The translations under genes and the position numbers were made by a program. The notes beneath the pieces were generated by a model. That model was not told where the DNA came from and searched no databases. It saw only the letters and a program-made list of their open reading frames with translations. This document shows, piece after piece, positions 4,497 to 5,555 of a stretch of DNA of 5,555 bases. Source of the DNA: Gemmatimonadaceae bacterium (GTDB lineage Bacteria; Gemmatimonadota; Gemmatimonadetes; Gemmatimonadales; Gemmatimonadaceae); assembly GCA_013361745.1 (NCBI GenBank), contig JABFXM010000337.1, positions 1 to 5,555 on the forward strand, written 5' to 3'. Each line of letters opens with the position of its first letter. The first letter of the stretch is position 1.

Positions 4497-5555
4497 ATGC
4501 GAACGATTCTCTTCACCGGATTCCCGGGGTTCCTCGGCAGCGAGCTGCTTCCGCGCGTGCTTCGCCGCGAGCGGGGATCGCGCGCGATCTGCGTCGTGCA
4601 GCGTCGCTACATGACGCTCGCGCGCGAGCGCCTGACGCGCATCGAGGCCGCCGACCCGACCATCGCCGGCCGCACCGACCTCCTCGAGGGCGACATCGTC
4701 CAGCCGAACCTCGGCATCCGCGACGCCGAGTCGCTGCGCGGGAGCCTCACGTCGATCTACCACCTCGCGGCCGTCTACGATCTCTCGGTGCCGCGCGACG
4801 TCGCGATGCGCGTGAACGTCGCGGGGACGGAGCGCGTGCTCCACCTCGCCGCGCAGTCGCCGCGGCTCGAGCGCCTGCACTACGTGAGCACCTGCTACGT
4901 CAGCGGTCGGCATCGCGGCGTCTTCCGCGAGACGGACCTCGACGTCGGGCAGACCTTCAACAACCACTACGAGGAGACGAAGTACCTCGCCGAAGTCGCC
5001 GTGCGTCGGGCGATGCGCGCGGGTCTGCCCGCCACGGTGTATCGGCCGTCGATCGTCGTCGGCGACAGCATTACCGGCGCGACGCAGAAGTACGACGGCC
5101 CCTACTTCGCCATGCAGTGGCTCCTGCGCCAGCCGCGGGTCGCGATGATGCCCGTCGTCGGCGATCCGGGGGTCACCGAGTTCAACGTCGTCCCGCGCGA
5201 CTTCGTGATCGAAGCGATCGACTACCTCAGCGCGCATCCGCGGTCGCTCGGCGCGACCTTCGCTCTTGCGGATCCTCGTCCACTGACCGTGCGCGAGATT
5301 CTCGACACCCTGGCCGAATCGGTGGACCGGCGCGTCGTCCGCATCCCGCTTCCGCTCGGCGTCGCGAAGTGGACCATCGATCGCATCCCGGGCGTCTACG
5401 AGCTGATGCGGATTCCCTCGAGCGCGGTCGACTACTTCGTCCATCCGACGCGGTACGACACCGTCGACGCCAGCGGCGCGCTCGCCGGCAGCGGCATCGT
5501 CTGTCCCTCCTTCCGGAGCTACGCTCCCGTCCTCGTCCGATTCATGCGAGAGCAC
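4497..5555 (+). CDS. Extended SDR reductase, fatty acyl-CoA reductase (NAD_binding_4) type; 3' end outside window
   Basis: 353 residues are visible with no stop, so the gene continues past the window. An N-terminal Rossmann fold shows TGFPGFLG (7-14, giving GxxGxxG), then GD at 65-66, HLAAVYD (89-95), active-site S131-T132 in VSTCYVSG, catalytic Y158-x-x-x-K162 (YEETK) and YRPSIVVGDS (182-191). This is a complete extended short-chain dehydrogenase set, and its wording resembles the acyl-CoA/thioester reductase branch (male-sterility type) rather than sugar epimerases. The final stretch, with CPSFRSYAPVLVRF (344-350 area onward), resembles the usual end of these proteins, so probably few residues are missing. 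The ATG at 4497 places the TGxxGxxG motif at the normal distance; only a weak GGCGG precedes it, 13 bases after the dehydrogenase stop, suggesting translational coupling. The likely role is acyl-thioester or aldehyde/alcohol interconversion with NAD(P)H, working with the upstream dehydrogenase (inference). A 3-beta-HSD-like or epimerase activity is the main alternative. Confidence 0.88.
   Translation, partial: MRTILFTGFPGFLGSELLPRVLRRERGSRAICVVQRRYMTLARERLTRIEAADPTIAGRTDLLEGDIVQPNLGIRDAESLRGSLTSIYHLAAVYDLSVPRDVAMRVNVAGTERVLHLAAQSPRLERLHYVSTCYVSGRHRGVFRETDLDVGQTFNNHYEETKYLAEVAVRRAMRAGLPATVYRPSIVVGDSITGATQKYDGPYFAMQWLLRQPRVAMMPVVGDPGVTEFNVVPRDFVIEAIDYLSAHPRSLGATFALADPRPLTVREILDTLAESVDRRVVRIPLPLGVAKWTIDRIPGVYELMRIPSSAVDYFVHPTRYDTVDASGALAGSGIVCPSFRSYAPVLVRFMREH

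Noticed and set aside
4434..5555. 373-codon open frame on the minus strand opposite the SDR gene
   Set aside because: The plus strand encodes a full SDR motif set. The minus frame is Arg/Asp/Ala/Val-rich with no motif, as expected opposite a GC-rich gene.

Overview
The window is a GC-rich (roughly two thirds or more G+C by eye) bacterial chromosomal segment with tightly packed genes. It carries five protein genes: two cut by the window edges, two small genes of unknown function, and one complete metabolic enzyme. The composition and the two small related proteins of unknown function would suit a soil lineage such as Gemmatimonadota, but Myxococcota or Actinomycetota cannot be excluded. No rRNA or tRNA marker is present, so the organism assignment is a guess.

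Left region (1-1557, + strand): a copper homeostasis operon. The C-terminal two thirds or so of the catalytic part of a Cu(I)-exporting P1B-1 ATPase (CopA) is followed 14 bases later by a CsoR-family copper-sensing repressor. The pump removes cytosolic Cu(I); the sensor would release DNA when it binds Cu(I), so copper induces its own export. The operator and promoter must lie upstream of the window. The operon ends in a cluster of palindromes (1555-1603) shared with a gene arriving from the opposite side, which looks like a bidirectional terminator.

Middle region (1595-2544, - strand): two small genes of unknown function. Comparing their translations shows that they share a domain of about 55 residues (HW...V..., then a Leu/Ser strand, RRL...P..W....D..L..L), so they are diverged paralogs or two users of one unnamed domain. 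The 98-residue one has a CxxC in this domain.

Divergent intergenic region (2545-2875): about 330 bases with no convincing gene but an unusual density of inverted repeats: a perfect 12-base pair of arms (2560-2571 / 2661-2672) enclosing a perfect 18-base palindrome and a bulged hairpin, then two more 7-bp hairpins. On the minus strand the arm is followed by GTTAGGC, a match to the integron attC core consensus GTTRRRY, seven bases before the ATG of the small CxxC gene. The matching opposite core is not visible, so this is either a decayed attC-like site, another palindromic element, or a structured leader RNA. It is the most interesting part of the window.

Right region (2876-5555, + strand): an NAD(P)-dependent aldehyde dehydrogenase resembling mycobacterial GabD2-type succinate-semialdehyde dehydrogenase, followed 13 bases later by an extended short-chain dehydrogenase/reductase of the fatty acyl-CoA reductase (NAD_binding_4) type that runs off the window nearly complete. 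The two are probably co-transcribed and may act in aldehyde/fatty alcohol or acyl metabolism.
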